In this document: piece by piece, positions 1-5,235 of the stretch | Layout: each line of letters opens with the position of its first letter | Position numbering within the stretch: the first letter of the stretch is position 1 | From: Finegoldia magna | GTDB lineage: Bacteria > Bacillota > Clostridia > Tissierellales > Peptoniphilaceae | Length of the DNA stretch: 6,419 nucleotides | Direction of reading: 5' to 3' | Assembly: GCF_018371055.1 (NCBI RefSeq) | Contig: NZ_JAGYZD010000087.1 | Location: 1-6,419, forward strand | Position numbers and translations under genes: made by a program | Notes under the pieces: model-generated | Seen by the model: the letters and a program-made list of their open reading frames with translations, nothing else | Databases searched by the model: none | Told to the model about the DNA's origin: nothing

Positions 1-196
1 AATTGCTTAGATAATTCCCCTATGGAAAATTTCTTTGGAATATTAAAACAAGAAATTTACTATGGTAGAACGTTTAAATCATTTAACGAACTAAAAAAGA
101 CAATAGAAGAATATATAAAATATTACAATGAAGATAGAATAAAAAAAACTTGGATATTTAAGTCCAGTTGAATATAGGAAATTGAATGCAGCTTAG
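1..196 (+). pseudogene. IS3-family transposase (orfB) C-terminal fragment with a frameshift
   Basis: Reading frame 1 from base 1 gives NCLDNSPMENFFGILKQE and continues through a YGRTF...YI.YYNEDRIKK stretch. This is the end of the rve/DDE integrase domain of IS3-family OrfB. The glutamate of PMENFF is the expected third catalytic acid, and the Lys seven residues later (in GILK) fits the DDE-K pattern. The frame then ends early at a TGA at 169-171. The family's usual ending, LGYLSPVEYRKLNAA, is present in frame 2 from 149 to the TAG at 194-196. The switch lies at a run of eight A residues (141-148). Family members usually have three residues between the RI and the LGYLSP block. A two-base loss from a ten-A run therefore explains it best, although a one-base gain is also possible. 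It is called a pseudogene, but sequencing error or polymerase slippage on the A run could also account for it. Confidence 0.8.
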
Positions 197-227
197 TTGT
201 GATTCCCCCTAGGGAAAATTTGAGGAC

Positions 228-264
228 AAAAAACCAGAGACAAATATTTCTAAATGTCTCTGGT
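228..264 (-). terminator. Rho-independent terminator within the IS tail, facing the acetyltransferase gene
   Basis: A perfect 10-bp stem (ACCAGAGACA at 233-242 with TGTCTCTGGT at 255-264) encloses a 12-nt loop. Read on the minus strand, the stem is followed immediately by a T run (complement of the A's at 228-232), which is the form of an intrinsic terminator. On the plus strand the first long T run (277-283) comes 12 nt after the stem, so termination of the transposase transcript there is less convincing. Its likely native role is to block outside transcription from entering the element. Here it is also the first terminator downstream of the minus-strand acetyltransferase gene. Confidence 0.7.
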
Positions 265-270
265 ATAAAA

Positions 271-296
271 TCCAACTTTTTTTGGGTCACCTTATA
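271..296 (+). repeat. Probable right terminal inverted repeat of the IS (IRR)
   Basis: TCCAAC, a T7 run and GGGTCA follow in order. Reversed, this reads TGACCCAAAAAAAGTTGGA, close to the tips of IS150-group elements, which carry an ACCC-A/T run-GTTGGA core. The partner IRL lies outside the window. The exact outer end (289 or about 296) is unresolved. Confidence 0.6.
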
Positions 297-314
297 ATAC
301 CTAGCTTCTCTTTT

Positions 315-788
315 TTATATATTAAATTCTATCAAGTGCTCGTTATCTTCCAACAAAGTTTCTATCTTTTTGTAATCTGATAATACATTCTCCCAAAATT
401 TTTTTGCAGTTGGATTATCCAAAGAATATTTTACTTGCCATTTACCTTTTCGTTGATTCAATACTTTCGAAATAACTCTCTTACCCAATCCGTTTTTTCT
501 ATATTTTGGAACAATACTAAATTCAGCCATTGAATAATCAACGATCTTTTCAGTGAATGAATGGTCGTTAATCATACAAAATCCAATTATTTTATTGTCA
601 TATCGAAAAATCAAAGCTTCTCTGTTTTCTTCAGTGTTAAAATAGTTTTCAAAATAATCATACGAATAATTGCCATCATCTTCTATATCATCACCATATA
701 CGTCACTTAATTCGTACAAATATTTTTGTAACAAATTCCACAACAAATTTTTGTGTTCAGTTTTTACTTCAATAAAATCTACATCCAT
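315..788 (-). CDS. GNAT-family N-acetyltransferase
   Basis: This is a 157-residue soluble protein with the GNAT fold signature; the family transfers an acetyl group from acetyl-CoA to an amine. The segment ALIFRYDNKIIGFCMI (about 58-73) looks like the central beta strands. AEFSIVPKYRKNGLGKRV (about 89-105) is motif A, with the R-x-x-G-x-G acetyl-CoA pyrophosphate loop at R97-G102. NPTAKKFW (125-132) matches the usual NxxAxxFY motif near the C-terminus. The acidic N-terminal region with YDYFENYF resembles a group of uncharacterised predicted acetyltransferases (COG5628-like). The substrate cannot be inferred. The start is preceded by a modest AGAAG about 10 nt upstream. There are only about 36 nt between the ychF terminator and the start, so it is transcribed either by read-through or from a weak promoter overlapping that terminator (TTGTTC, 16 nt, TATTAT). 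Its 3' side is bordered by the IS end. Confidence 0.85.
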   Translation of the reverse strand: MDVDFIEVKTEHKNLLWNLLQKYLYELSDVYGDDIEDDGNYSYDYFENYFNTEENREALIFRYDNKIIGFCMINDHSFTEKIVDYSMAEFSIVPKYRKNGLGKRVISKVLNQRKGKWQVKYSLDNPTAKKFWENVLSDYKKIETLLEDNEHLIEFNI

Positions 789-814
789 TGTAAAATCTTC
801 TTATTTAAAATAAT

Positions 815-848
815 AAAATAAAAAGCTATGCGAACAAATCACATAGCC
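815..848 (-). terminator. Rho-independent terminator of ychF
   Basis: Arms at 825-832 and 840-847 form an 8-bp stem (GCTATGTG with CGCATAGC on the minus strand, one G-T wobble) around a 7-nt loop. On the minus strand it is followed by five T's and then a T/A-rich tract (815-824). It starts about 10 nt past the ychF stop and separates ychF from the acetyltransferase gene. Confidence 0.85.
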
Positions 849-856
849 AAATTATT

Positions 857-1954
857 CTAAACGTTAAATCTAAAATGAACTACATCTCCATCTTGCATCA
901 AATATTCTTTACCTTCTAATCTCATAAGACCCTTTTCTCTGACTGCAGCCATGGATTTTAATTCTATCAAATCATCGTAGTTCACGATTTCTGCTCTGAT
1001 GAACCCTCTTTGAATGTCTGTGTGGATTTTACCAGCTGCTTGTACTGCAGGAGTGTTTTTCTTGATAGTCCATGCACGTGTTTCATCTTCTCCTGTTGTC
1101 AAGAAACTCATAAGTCCCAATAAATCATAGCTTTGTGTAATCAAATCGTCGATTCCTGATTTTTCAAGACCGATTGCTTCTAAGAATTCTTTCTTATCTT
1201 CTTCGCTGTCCAACGCAGAAATTTCCGATTCAATTTGCGCAGAGATTACAACTACTTTTGCATCTTCTGATTTTGCAAAATCTTTTACTTTTTGAACTAT
1301 TTCGTTGTTTTCGTAAGCATCTGCCACTTCATCTTCACTTACATTGCACACATAAATTATTGGCTTAACGCTCAAAAGATTGAAACTTCTCATAAGTTTC
1401 ATTTCATCTTCATCCAAATCCAAAATTCTGATTGATTTGCCTTCTGATAAAACGTCGTAGATTTTTTCAAGAAGATCCACTTCTTCATTCAAATCCTTAT
1501 TACCTTTCAAAGCTTTTCTGGATTTTTCTAATCTTCTTTCAACCATTTCCAAATCAGATAAAATAAGTTCGTAGTTGATTGTTTCAATATCTCTAAGAGG
1601 ATCCACTGAACCATCAACGTGAACTATATTTTCATCTTCAAAGCATCTTAGAACTTCAACAATGGCATCGGATTCTCTGATATTTTCCAAAAATTTATTT
1701 CCCAAACCTTCGCCCTTGCTTGCGCCTTTTACAAGACCTGCAATGTCGTAAAATTCAATTGTTGCTGGAATAATTTTTTTGGAATTAAAAAGTTCTGCTA
1801 ATTTATACACTCTTTCATCAGGAACATTTACAAGTCCGATGTTAGGATCTATCGTACAGAATGGATAATTCGCCATTTCTGCACCCGCTTTTGTTATCGC
1901 ATTAAAAAGTGTGGACTTTCCTACATTTGGAAGCCCCACAATACCTAATTTCAT
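857..1954 (-). CDS. ychF: Redox-regulated ATPase YchF (OLA1/Obg family)
   Basis: This cytosolic, ribosome-associated P-loop ATPase of the TRAFAC Obg-like group has been linked in other bacteria to stress responses and translation. The 365-residue length matches the family (about 363-366). Visible motifs are the G1 loop GLPNVGKST (7-15), the switch I region with YPFCTIDPN (30-38), G3 DIAGLVKGASKGEGLGNKFL (70-89), and NVSE (204-207). NVSE replaces the GTPase NKxD motif and explains the family's ATP preference. C33 aligns with the redox-sensitive Cys35 of E. coli YchF, and H112 with its catalytic His114. A helical, charged coiled-coil insert covers about 130-190, and the C-terminal TGS domain about 280-365. 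The open frame extends to a GTG at 1963, but that codon lies inside the Shine-Dalgarno. The ATG at 1954 has AGGAG at 8-nt spacing and gives the canonical MKLGIVGLPNVGK start. It is a single-gene unit with its own promoter and terminator. Confidence 0.97.
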   Translation of the reverse strand: MKLGIVGLPNVGKSTLFNAITKAGAEMANYPFCTIDPNIGLVNVPDERVYKLAELFNSKKIIPATIEFYDIAGLVKGASKGEGLGNKFLENIRESDAIVEVLRCFEDENIVHVDGSVDPLRDIETINYELILSDLEMVERRLEKSRKALKGNKDLNEEVDLLEKIYDVLSEGKSIRILDLDEDEMKLMRSFNLLSVKPIIYVCNVSEDEVADAYENNEIVQKVKDFAKSEDAKVVVISAQIESEISALDSEEDKKEFLEAIGLEKSGIDDLITQSYDLLGLMSFLTTGEDETRAWTIKKNTPAVQAAGKIHTDIQRGFIRAEIVNYDDLIELKSMAAVREKGLMRLEGKEYLMQDGDVVHFRFNV

Positions 1955-1962
1955 ATCATTCA

Positions 1963-1970
1963 CTCCTTTT
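1963..1970 (-). promoter_or_regulatory. ychF ribosome binding site that decides the start codon
   Basis: AAAAGGAG on the minus strand ends 8 nt before the ATG at 1954-1952. The in-frame GTG at 1963-1961 uses the final G of this motif, so it cannot serve as start with this site. An ATG at 1959-1957 is out of frame. Confidence 0.85.
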
Positions 1971-1981
1971 AACTAACTCAA

Positions 1982-2010
1982 ATTTTACCATATACCTTAT
2001 TTTTTGTAAA
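1982..2010 (-). promoter_or_regulatory. Sigma-A-type promoter of ychF with extended -10
   Basis: On the minus strand TTTACA (2010-2005) is followed by a 17-nt spacer and TAAAAT (1987-1982). A TGG immediately before the -10 gives a TGn extension. The predicted transcription start near 1975 gives a leader of about 20 nt that includes the ribosome binding site. It lies between the lysozyme terminator and ychF, as expected for an independent unit. Confidence 0.6.
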
Positions 2011-2021
2011 TTATACACATT

Positions 2022-2047
2022 AAAAAAAGAGCTCTTTTCAGAGCTCT
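2022..2047 (-). terminator. Rho-independent terminator of the lysozyme gene
   Basis: A perfect 7-bp stem (AGAGCTC at 2028-2034 with GAGCTCT at 2041-2047) surrounds a 6-nt loop. On the minus strand it is followed by six T's (complement of 2027-2022). It begins 4 nt after the lysozyme stop codon and lies just upstream of the ychF promoter. Confidence 0.9.
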
Positions 2048-2050
2048 AAT

Positions 2051-4369
2051 TTAAAAATTATTTAGTTTAGCATTTTTGATAATCTTTGGATAGTTTTTGT
2101 AGGAATAGTTCATGTCTACTCCACCTTCTCCTGTATCAGGAACGCCCTTTATTTTTGATTTATTTGTGAATTGCCACATTCCATAATCAGGTGTGAAGCA
2201 GTTAGGATTTGTAACGTGCCAATGTGCAATCCAAATATCGTAATCTGTTAATCTTTCTTTTTCAAATTCGTTGTTAATCCAATATCCTGAGCTGTATAAT
2301 CCTGTGTAGTATCCATTCTTCTCGAGAATACTCATAAAGGCAACTGCCATATCTGTTTTTGTTTTTTTGGAAATTCTTCTTTGTGAATGATCTTCAAAAT
2401 CTAAATATACAGGGTATTCGAATTGTTTATTACCCAATATTTTCAAGTATATTAGAGCTTCTTGTTTAGCTTCTTCAACATTTAAAGCGTATGAATACCA
2501 ATATGTCCCAACATTTAATCCAGCTGCTTTCGCATTTCTGTAGTTTTGTTGGAATTTTGGATCTTCACCACTGTATCCGGAACCTGCTTTTAATATTACA
2601 AAATCCATTCCGTTTTGTTTAGCTAATTTCATATTAACATTGCCATTGAATTTTGAAATGTCTGCTCCTTGTTGAAATACTAATCTGTATTTGTTAGGAT
2701 TAAACATTCCAAAATCAGAAACTTTTGCATATCCTTTAAATCCATTTATATCCAATTGCATCCATCCATTATTTAAAATCTTTATTACTTGCATAACTGA
2801 TGAAGTATTTATATTTCTCACTGACTTTGCAGAACTATTTGCAGCATTATAAAGTTTTGTAGAATGTTTCGCAACTACAAAATCGTGCAAACCAATAGCC
2901 TTATCTTCTTCGATGATATCTGATTGATCTCTTACAGCTGGTGGCTGTGGTTTTGGTTTTACATGTTTGGCCAAAACATTTGTAACAGTACCATACACGT
3001 TAGTACCGATAGTTCTGTATCCACCGACAATATATACGTCCTTGATTGAGTTTTTGAAATTATTCAAGAATGCTATTACACTTGTGTCTAGTTTGTCTTT
3101 TGAACTTAACAAAATCGGTGCATTTAATTTTTGTGCTAATGGACTTATAGCTAGTGCATCTGCAAAATCTTCACCACTTGCGATGAATAATTTGTCCTTA
3201 TTCATAGAGTTAGCCACTTTTACAGATCCATCGTATCTGTTTCTACCGCTAATTCTACCAACATTTTTGCCAGTTGCTGATTGAATATCTCTAACTGTCG
3301 CTGATGAGATTGATTGTTCTCCACCAACAACTGTCACTTTTCCAATACTAGATTTATTTCTAAGTAAATAATCTCTTGTTTCTCTAGACAAAGTTTTTCC
3401 AGAACTTAACAATATCTTAGCATTGTTGGAATGAGCATAAGATGATGCGTAAAGTGGATCGCTAAAGTTTTCTCCACTTGCAATAACGACGTTCTTTTTA
3501 TTGCTCATAGCTGCAACCTTTGCGCTAGTTTCGTATCTGTCTCTTCCGGCAATTCTAGTAACTTTATTTGAATATTTCTTTAATATGTTTTCAATTCCAG
3601 AACTAATAGATTGTTGGCCACCAAGAAGATACACTTCTACAGGATTAATTCTTTGAATTTCAATTCTTGTAGCTGTTGGAAGTGTGTCTTTTTCTGTGTA
3701 CAAAATAGAATATTTTCCAGCAGACAAAGTTGTCGCACTCAATGAATCGGCGTATTTTTGTGCATTAACAACAATAACTTTCTTTGCATTAGTGAATTGT
3801 TCTCTTGAAATTTTTGCAGCAGATTCGTATCTGTTTTTCCCTGCAATTCTTGTAGGAACGATTTGTCCAGCAGAATTTAACGCTTTTACTTCACTATCTT
3901 CTGATTCTTTTCCTTCAGAAACTTGTTCTTCTGAATTTCCCTTTGATACAGATTTCTCAGCTTTAATAGGCGAAACTTCTAAGCGTTCTTCTGTATCTTT
4001 TATATCTGATTTTTCAGGTGCAACTTCTTTTTCAGATTCTTTTTCATCTTTTGTAGAATCTGAAACTTCTGTTTTTTCTTCCTTTTCCTTAATATATTTA
4101 TTTAAATCAGTAGATTCTGAATCTTCACGATTCAAATCATCATTTTCCTTTTTTCCATTTTGTAAGTTGTCTACGTTAGCGTATCCCAATTTAGCTTTTT
4201 TAGTCAACTTACTTTGATTGTGTGTGCTAATCGATGTATATTTGGCACTAAGCTCGTTTTCTACATCTTTCTTGTCGTTTTCTGTTTGAGCCATTGATCC
4301 TGTGGAGATCATTAGTGACACAGACAGTGCAACAAACGAGACCTTAGCAATCTCTTTTAAGTTCTTCAT
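2051..4369 (-). CDS. Secreted wall-anchored lysozyme: signal peptide, three CWB2 repeats, SH3b, GH25
   Basis: This 772-residue exported protein probably hydrolyses the MurNAc-GlcNAc bonds of peptidoglycan. A signal peptide (1-27) has a Lys-bearing N-terminus, a hydrophobic core at about 10-22 and a likely cut after SMA. Residues 28-170 are rich in Glu, Lys, Ser and Asp, with no obvious fold, and probably form a spacer. Three cell-wall-binding type 2 (CWB2, PF04122) repeats start at 173, 271 and 371. Each opens with RI-(A/S)-G-(K/R)-(N/D)-RY-(E/D) and ends with a (L/V)GG-x-x-(S/T)I strand. In other Firmicutes these bind anionic wall polymers non-covalently, usually as triplets. A Pro-rich linker (KPKPQPP) precedes an SH3b domain (about 495-555). 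The GH25 domain (about 566-765) opens with GADISKFNG (D570) and carries YPVYLDFED with the D657-x-E659 pair expected for catalysis. The start has AGGAGG 8 nt upstream. The gene stands alone between its own promoter and terminator. Housekeeping wall turnover or lysis of competing cells are both possible. Confidence 0.93.
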   Translation of the reverse strand: MKNLKEIAKVSFVALSVSLMISTGSMAQTENDKKDVENELSAKYTSISTHNQSKLTKKAKLGYANVDNLQNGKKENDDLNREDSESTDLNKYIKEKEEKTEVSDSTKDEKESEKEVAPEKSDIKDTEERLEVSPIKAEKSVSKGNSEEQVSEGKESEDSEVKALNSAGQIVPTRIAGKNRYESAAKISREQFTNAKKVIVVNAQKYADSLSATTLSAGKYSILYTEKDTLPTATRIEIQRINPVEVYLLGGQQSISSGIENILKKYSNKVTRIAGRDRYETSAKVAAMSNKKNVVIASGENFSDPLYASSYAHSNNAKILLSSGKTLSRETRDYLLRNKSSIGKVTVVGGEQSISSATVRDIQSATGKNVGRISGRNRYDGSVKVANSMNKDKLFIASGEDFADALAISPLAQKLNAPILLSSKDKLDTSVIAFLNNFKNSIKDVYIVGGYRTIGTNVYGTVTNVLAKHVKPKPQPPAVRDQSDIIEEDKAIGLHDFVVAKHSTKLYNAANSSAKSVRNINTSSVMQVIKILNNGWMQLDINGFKGYAKVSDFGMFNPNKYRLVFQQGADISKFNGNVNMKLAKQNGMDFVILKAGSGYSGEDPKFQQNYRNAKAAGLNVGTYWYSYALNVEEAKQEALIYLKILGNKQFEYPVYLDFEDHSQRRISKKTKTDMAVAFMSILEKNGYYTGLYSSGYWINNEFEKERLTDYDIWIAHWHVTNPNCFTPDYGMWQFTNKSKIKGVPDTGEGGVDMNYSYKNYPKIIKNAKLNNF
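2990..3853 (-). repeat. Three tandem CWB2-encoding repeats
   Basis: The units cover about 3853-3584, 3559-3290 and 3259-2990, with a period of about 98-100 codons. The best conserved DNA is the start of each unit, encoding the RIAG-x-x-RYE motif, where the plus strand reads tcgtatctgt in all three copies. The rest has diverged, so these are old duplications typical of the domain rather than a recent expansion. Confidence 0.85.
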
Positions 4370-4377
4370 AGATACAA

Positions 4378-4383
4378 CCTCCT
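4378..4383 (-). promoter_or_regulatory. Consensus Shine-Dalgarno of the lysozyme gene
   Basis: A perfect AGGAGG lies 8 nt before the ATG at 4369-4367, indicating efficient translation and fixing the start directly before the signal peptide. Confidence 0.85.
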
Positions 4384-4399
4384 AATATACATACATAAT

Positions 4400-4435
4400 A
4401 TCATAAAAAGTTACAAAATGGTATCAATTTTGATA
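4400..4435 (-). promoter_or_regulatory. Candidate promoter of the lysozyme gene with a palindrome over the -35
   Basis: On the minus strand TTGATA (4427-4422) is followed by a 16-nt spacer and TATGAT (4405-4400). This is a plausible sigma-A promoter with a leader of about 25 nt. The -35 forms one arm of an inverted repeat, TATCAA-TT-TTGATA on the plus strand (4422-4435), which could be an operator for a regulator. The upstream DNA (about 4440-4515) is very AT-rich and might act as an UP element. Overlapping TA-rich hexamers make the exact -10 uncertain. Confidence 0.4.
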
Positions 4436-4513
4436 ATTGTTGACATTCAAAATAAATTTTGAAGATTTTCAAATAAACTAAGAAAAGTTTTTAATAAATT
4501 AAATTTTTTAAAT

Positions 4514-4547
4514 AAAAAAATCCCCTGAGTAAAAATTACTCAGAGGA
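4514..4547 (-). terminator. Rho-independent terminator of the nadD-yqeK-rsfS-ridA operon
   Basis: An 8-bp stem (CTGAGTAA at 4525-4532 with TTACTCAG at 4536-4543) and a 3-nt loop are extended by three further pairs across one mismatch. On the minus strand a run of seven T's follows (complement of 4520-4514). It begins about 7 nt after the ridA stop codon. Confidence 0.92.
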
Positions 4548-4554
4548 AAAATTC

Positions 4555-4923
4555 TTAGTCTAATTCAGCAATTGCTTCTATTTCGATTATAGCTCCTTTT
4601 GGAAGAGCTGCAACTTGAACTGCACTTCTTGCTGGTTTGTGATCCCCAAAAAATTCTGCATAAACTTCGTTCATATCAGAAAATTGTGATAAATCTTGCA
4701 TGAATACGCCAACTCTTGCGATGTTTTCCACTTTGCCGCCTTCAGTTTCGATAATATGTAAAATATTATCTAATGATGCTTTTGTAGCTTTTCTTATATC
4801 AGTTTGTAATTCTCCATCAACTATTGGAAGTTGTCCTGATACATAAATTGTTTTGTTAGCAGATGTTGCTTGTGAATATGGTCCAATTGCAGCAGGTGCT
4901 TTGTCTGAATGTAAAAATTTCAT
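4555..4923 (-). CDS. ridA: RidA family 2-iminobutanoate/2-iminopropanoate deaminase
   Basis: This small trimeric cytosolic enzyme of the RidA/YjgF/UK114 family hydrolyses reactive enamine and imine intermediates, such as those released by PLP-dependent threonine and serine dehydratases, and so prevents damage to PLP enzymes. The 122 residues cover the whole family fold. IGPYSQA at 13-19 carries the conserved Tyr (Y16). The signature VYAEFF...PARSAVQVAALPKGAIIEIEAIAEL has R99, which matches the substrate-carboxylate-binding Arg105 of E. coli RidA, and E114, which matches Glu120. These residues mark the true deaminase group rather than the Arg-lacking Rid subfamilies. It is the last gene of the operon. 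Its AGGAGG (4934-4929) overlaps the rsfS stop codon and lies 5 nt before the ATG, so translation is probably coupled to rsfS. A terminator follows directly. Confidence 0.95.
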   Translation of the reverse strand: MKFLHSDKAPAAIGPYSQATSANKTIYVSGQLPIVDGELQTDIRKATKASLDNILHIIETEGGKVENIARVGVFMQDLSQFSDMNEVYAEFFGDHKPARSAVQVAALPKGAIIEIEAIAELD

Positions 4924-4928
4924 ACTGT

Positions 4929-4935
4929 CCTCCTA
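4929..4935 (-). promoter_or_regulatory. ridA Shine-Dalgarno overlapping the rsfS stop codon
   Basis: The minus strand reads TAGGAGG, in which TAG is the rsfS stop (4935-4933) and AGGAGG (4934-4929) is the ridA ribosome binding site. A ribosome ending on rsfS would occupy the ridA initiation region. Confidence 0.8.
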
Positions 4936-5235
4936 ATTCCACAATCTTTCTATATCATAGAAAGAACGTGCTTCTTCTGTAAATACATGTACTATAATAT
5001 CATTAAGATCTAGCAAAATCCAGTTACCTTCGCTGTAACCTTCTTTCCCTAAAATCTCAAAGCCATTTTCGTCGCACACTTTTTCCACCTCATCAATAAT
5101 AGATTGAGCGTGGTTAGGTGCATTGGCAGTTGCAATCACAAAATAATCTGCAACGGCTGAATCTAATTTCAAAGTTACAATGTCTTTTCCAATCTTATCG
5201 TCTATCGCTTTTTGAACTAACTCTAATTCAGTCAT
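4933..5235 (-). CDS. rsfS: Ribosome silencing factor RsfS (YbeB/Iojap family)
   Basis: RsfS binds ribosomal protein uL14 on the large subunit and blocks joining of the subunits, which lowers translation when nutrients run short. The 100-residue protein is a full-length Iojap/RsfS domain. It shows DYFVIATANAPNHAQSI (30-46), the EGYSEGNWILLDLNDIIVHVF block (about 65-85) and the C-terminal RSFYDIERLW, all in the family order. Its ATG follows the yqeK stop codon with no gap (TAG|ATG). An AAGGGAG inside the end of yqeK serves as ribosome binding site, about 5 nt upstream of the ATG. Its place after nadD and yqeK is a widely conserved Firmicutes arrangement, which supports the call. Confidence 0.96.
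   Translation of the reverse strand: MTELELVQKAIDDKIGKDIVTLKLDSAVADYFVIATANAPNHAQSIIDEVEKVCDENGFEILGKEGYSEGNWILLDLNDIIVHVFTEEARSFYDIERLWN

Larger units (their letters stand above)
1..296 (+). mobile_element. Right end of an IS3-family (IS150-like) insertion sequence, truncated by the window edge
   Basis: The segment holds the end of a DDE transposase frame, a short non-coding tail with a hairpin, and a terminal-inverted-repeat-like sequence. That order is the usual right-end layout of IS3-family elements. The left end, orfA and most of orfB lie outside the window. The outer boundary is uncertain. If the 5'-TG...CA-3' rule of the family holds exactly, the element ends at 289. If the end resembles IS150-type tips, it reaches about 296. 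The 3-4 bp target duplication cannot be checked without the left end. The element stops about 18-25 bp past the stop codon of the oppositely oriented acetyltransferase gene, so it probably inserted just downstream of that gene. Confidence 0.8.

Noticed and set aside
293..298. TATAAT on the plus strand at the IS edge, as a possible outward promoter
   Set aside because: No acceptable -35 lies 16-18 nt upstream, and the downstream DNA is the antisense strand of the acetyltransferase gene. It is most likely chance in AT-rich sequence.
1174..1368. A 64-codon Leu-rich open frame on the plus strand within ychF
   Set aside because: It is antisense to the ychF coiled-coil/G-domain region. The Leu-rich composition comes from reversed acidic and Lys codons, and there is no initiation signal.
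2967..3284. A 105-codon open frame on the plus strand opposite the third CWB2 repeat
   Set aside because: It lies fully antisense to a well-supported domain, and I see no recognisable motif, Shine-Dalgarno or promoter.
3684..4217. A 177-codon open frame on the plus strand opposite the lysozyme gene
   Set aside because: It is the antisense shadow of the Glu/Lys/Ser-rich spacer and first CWB2 repeat. The reversed GAA/AAA/TCT codons give a Ser/Phe-rich translation. It has no ribosome binding site or family motif.
4370..4554. Intergenic region searched for a riboswitch or small RNA
   Set aside because: Apart from the ridA terminator, the candidate promoter with its palindrome and the ribosome binding site, it is AT-rich with no extended structure or recognisable riboswitch core.
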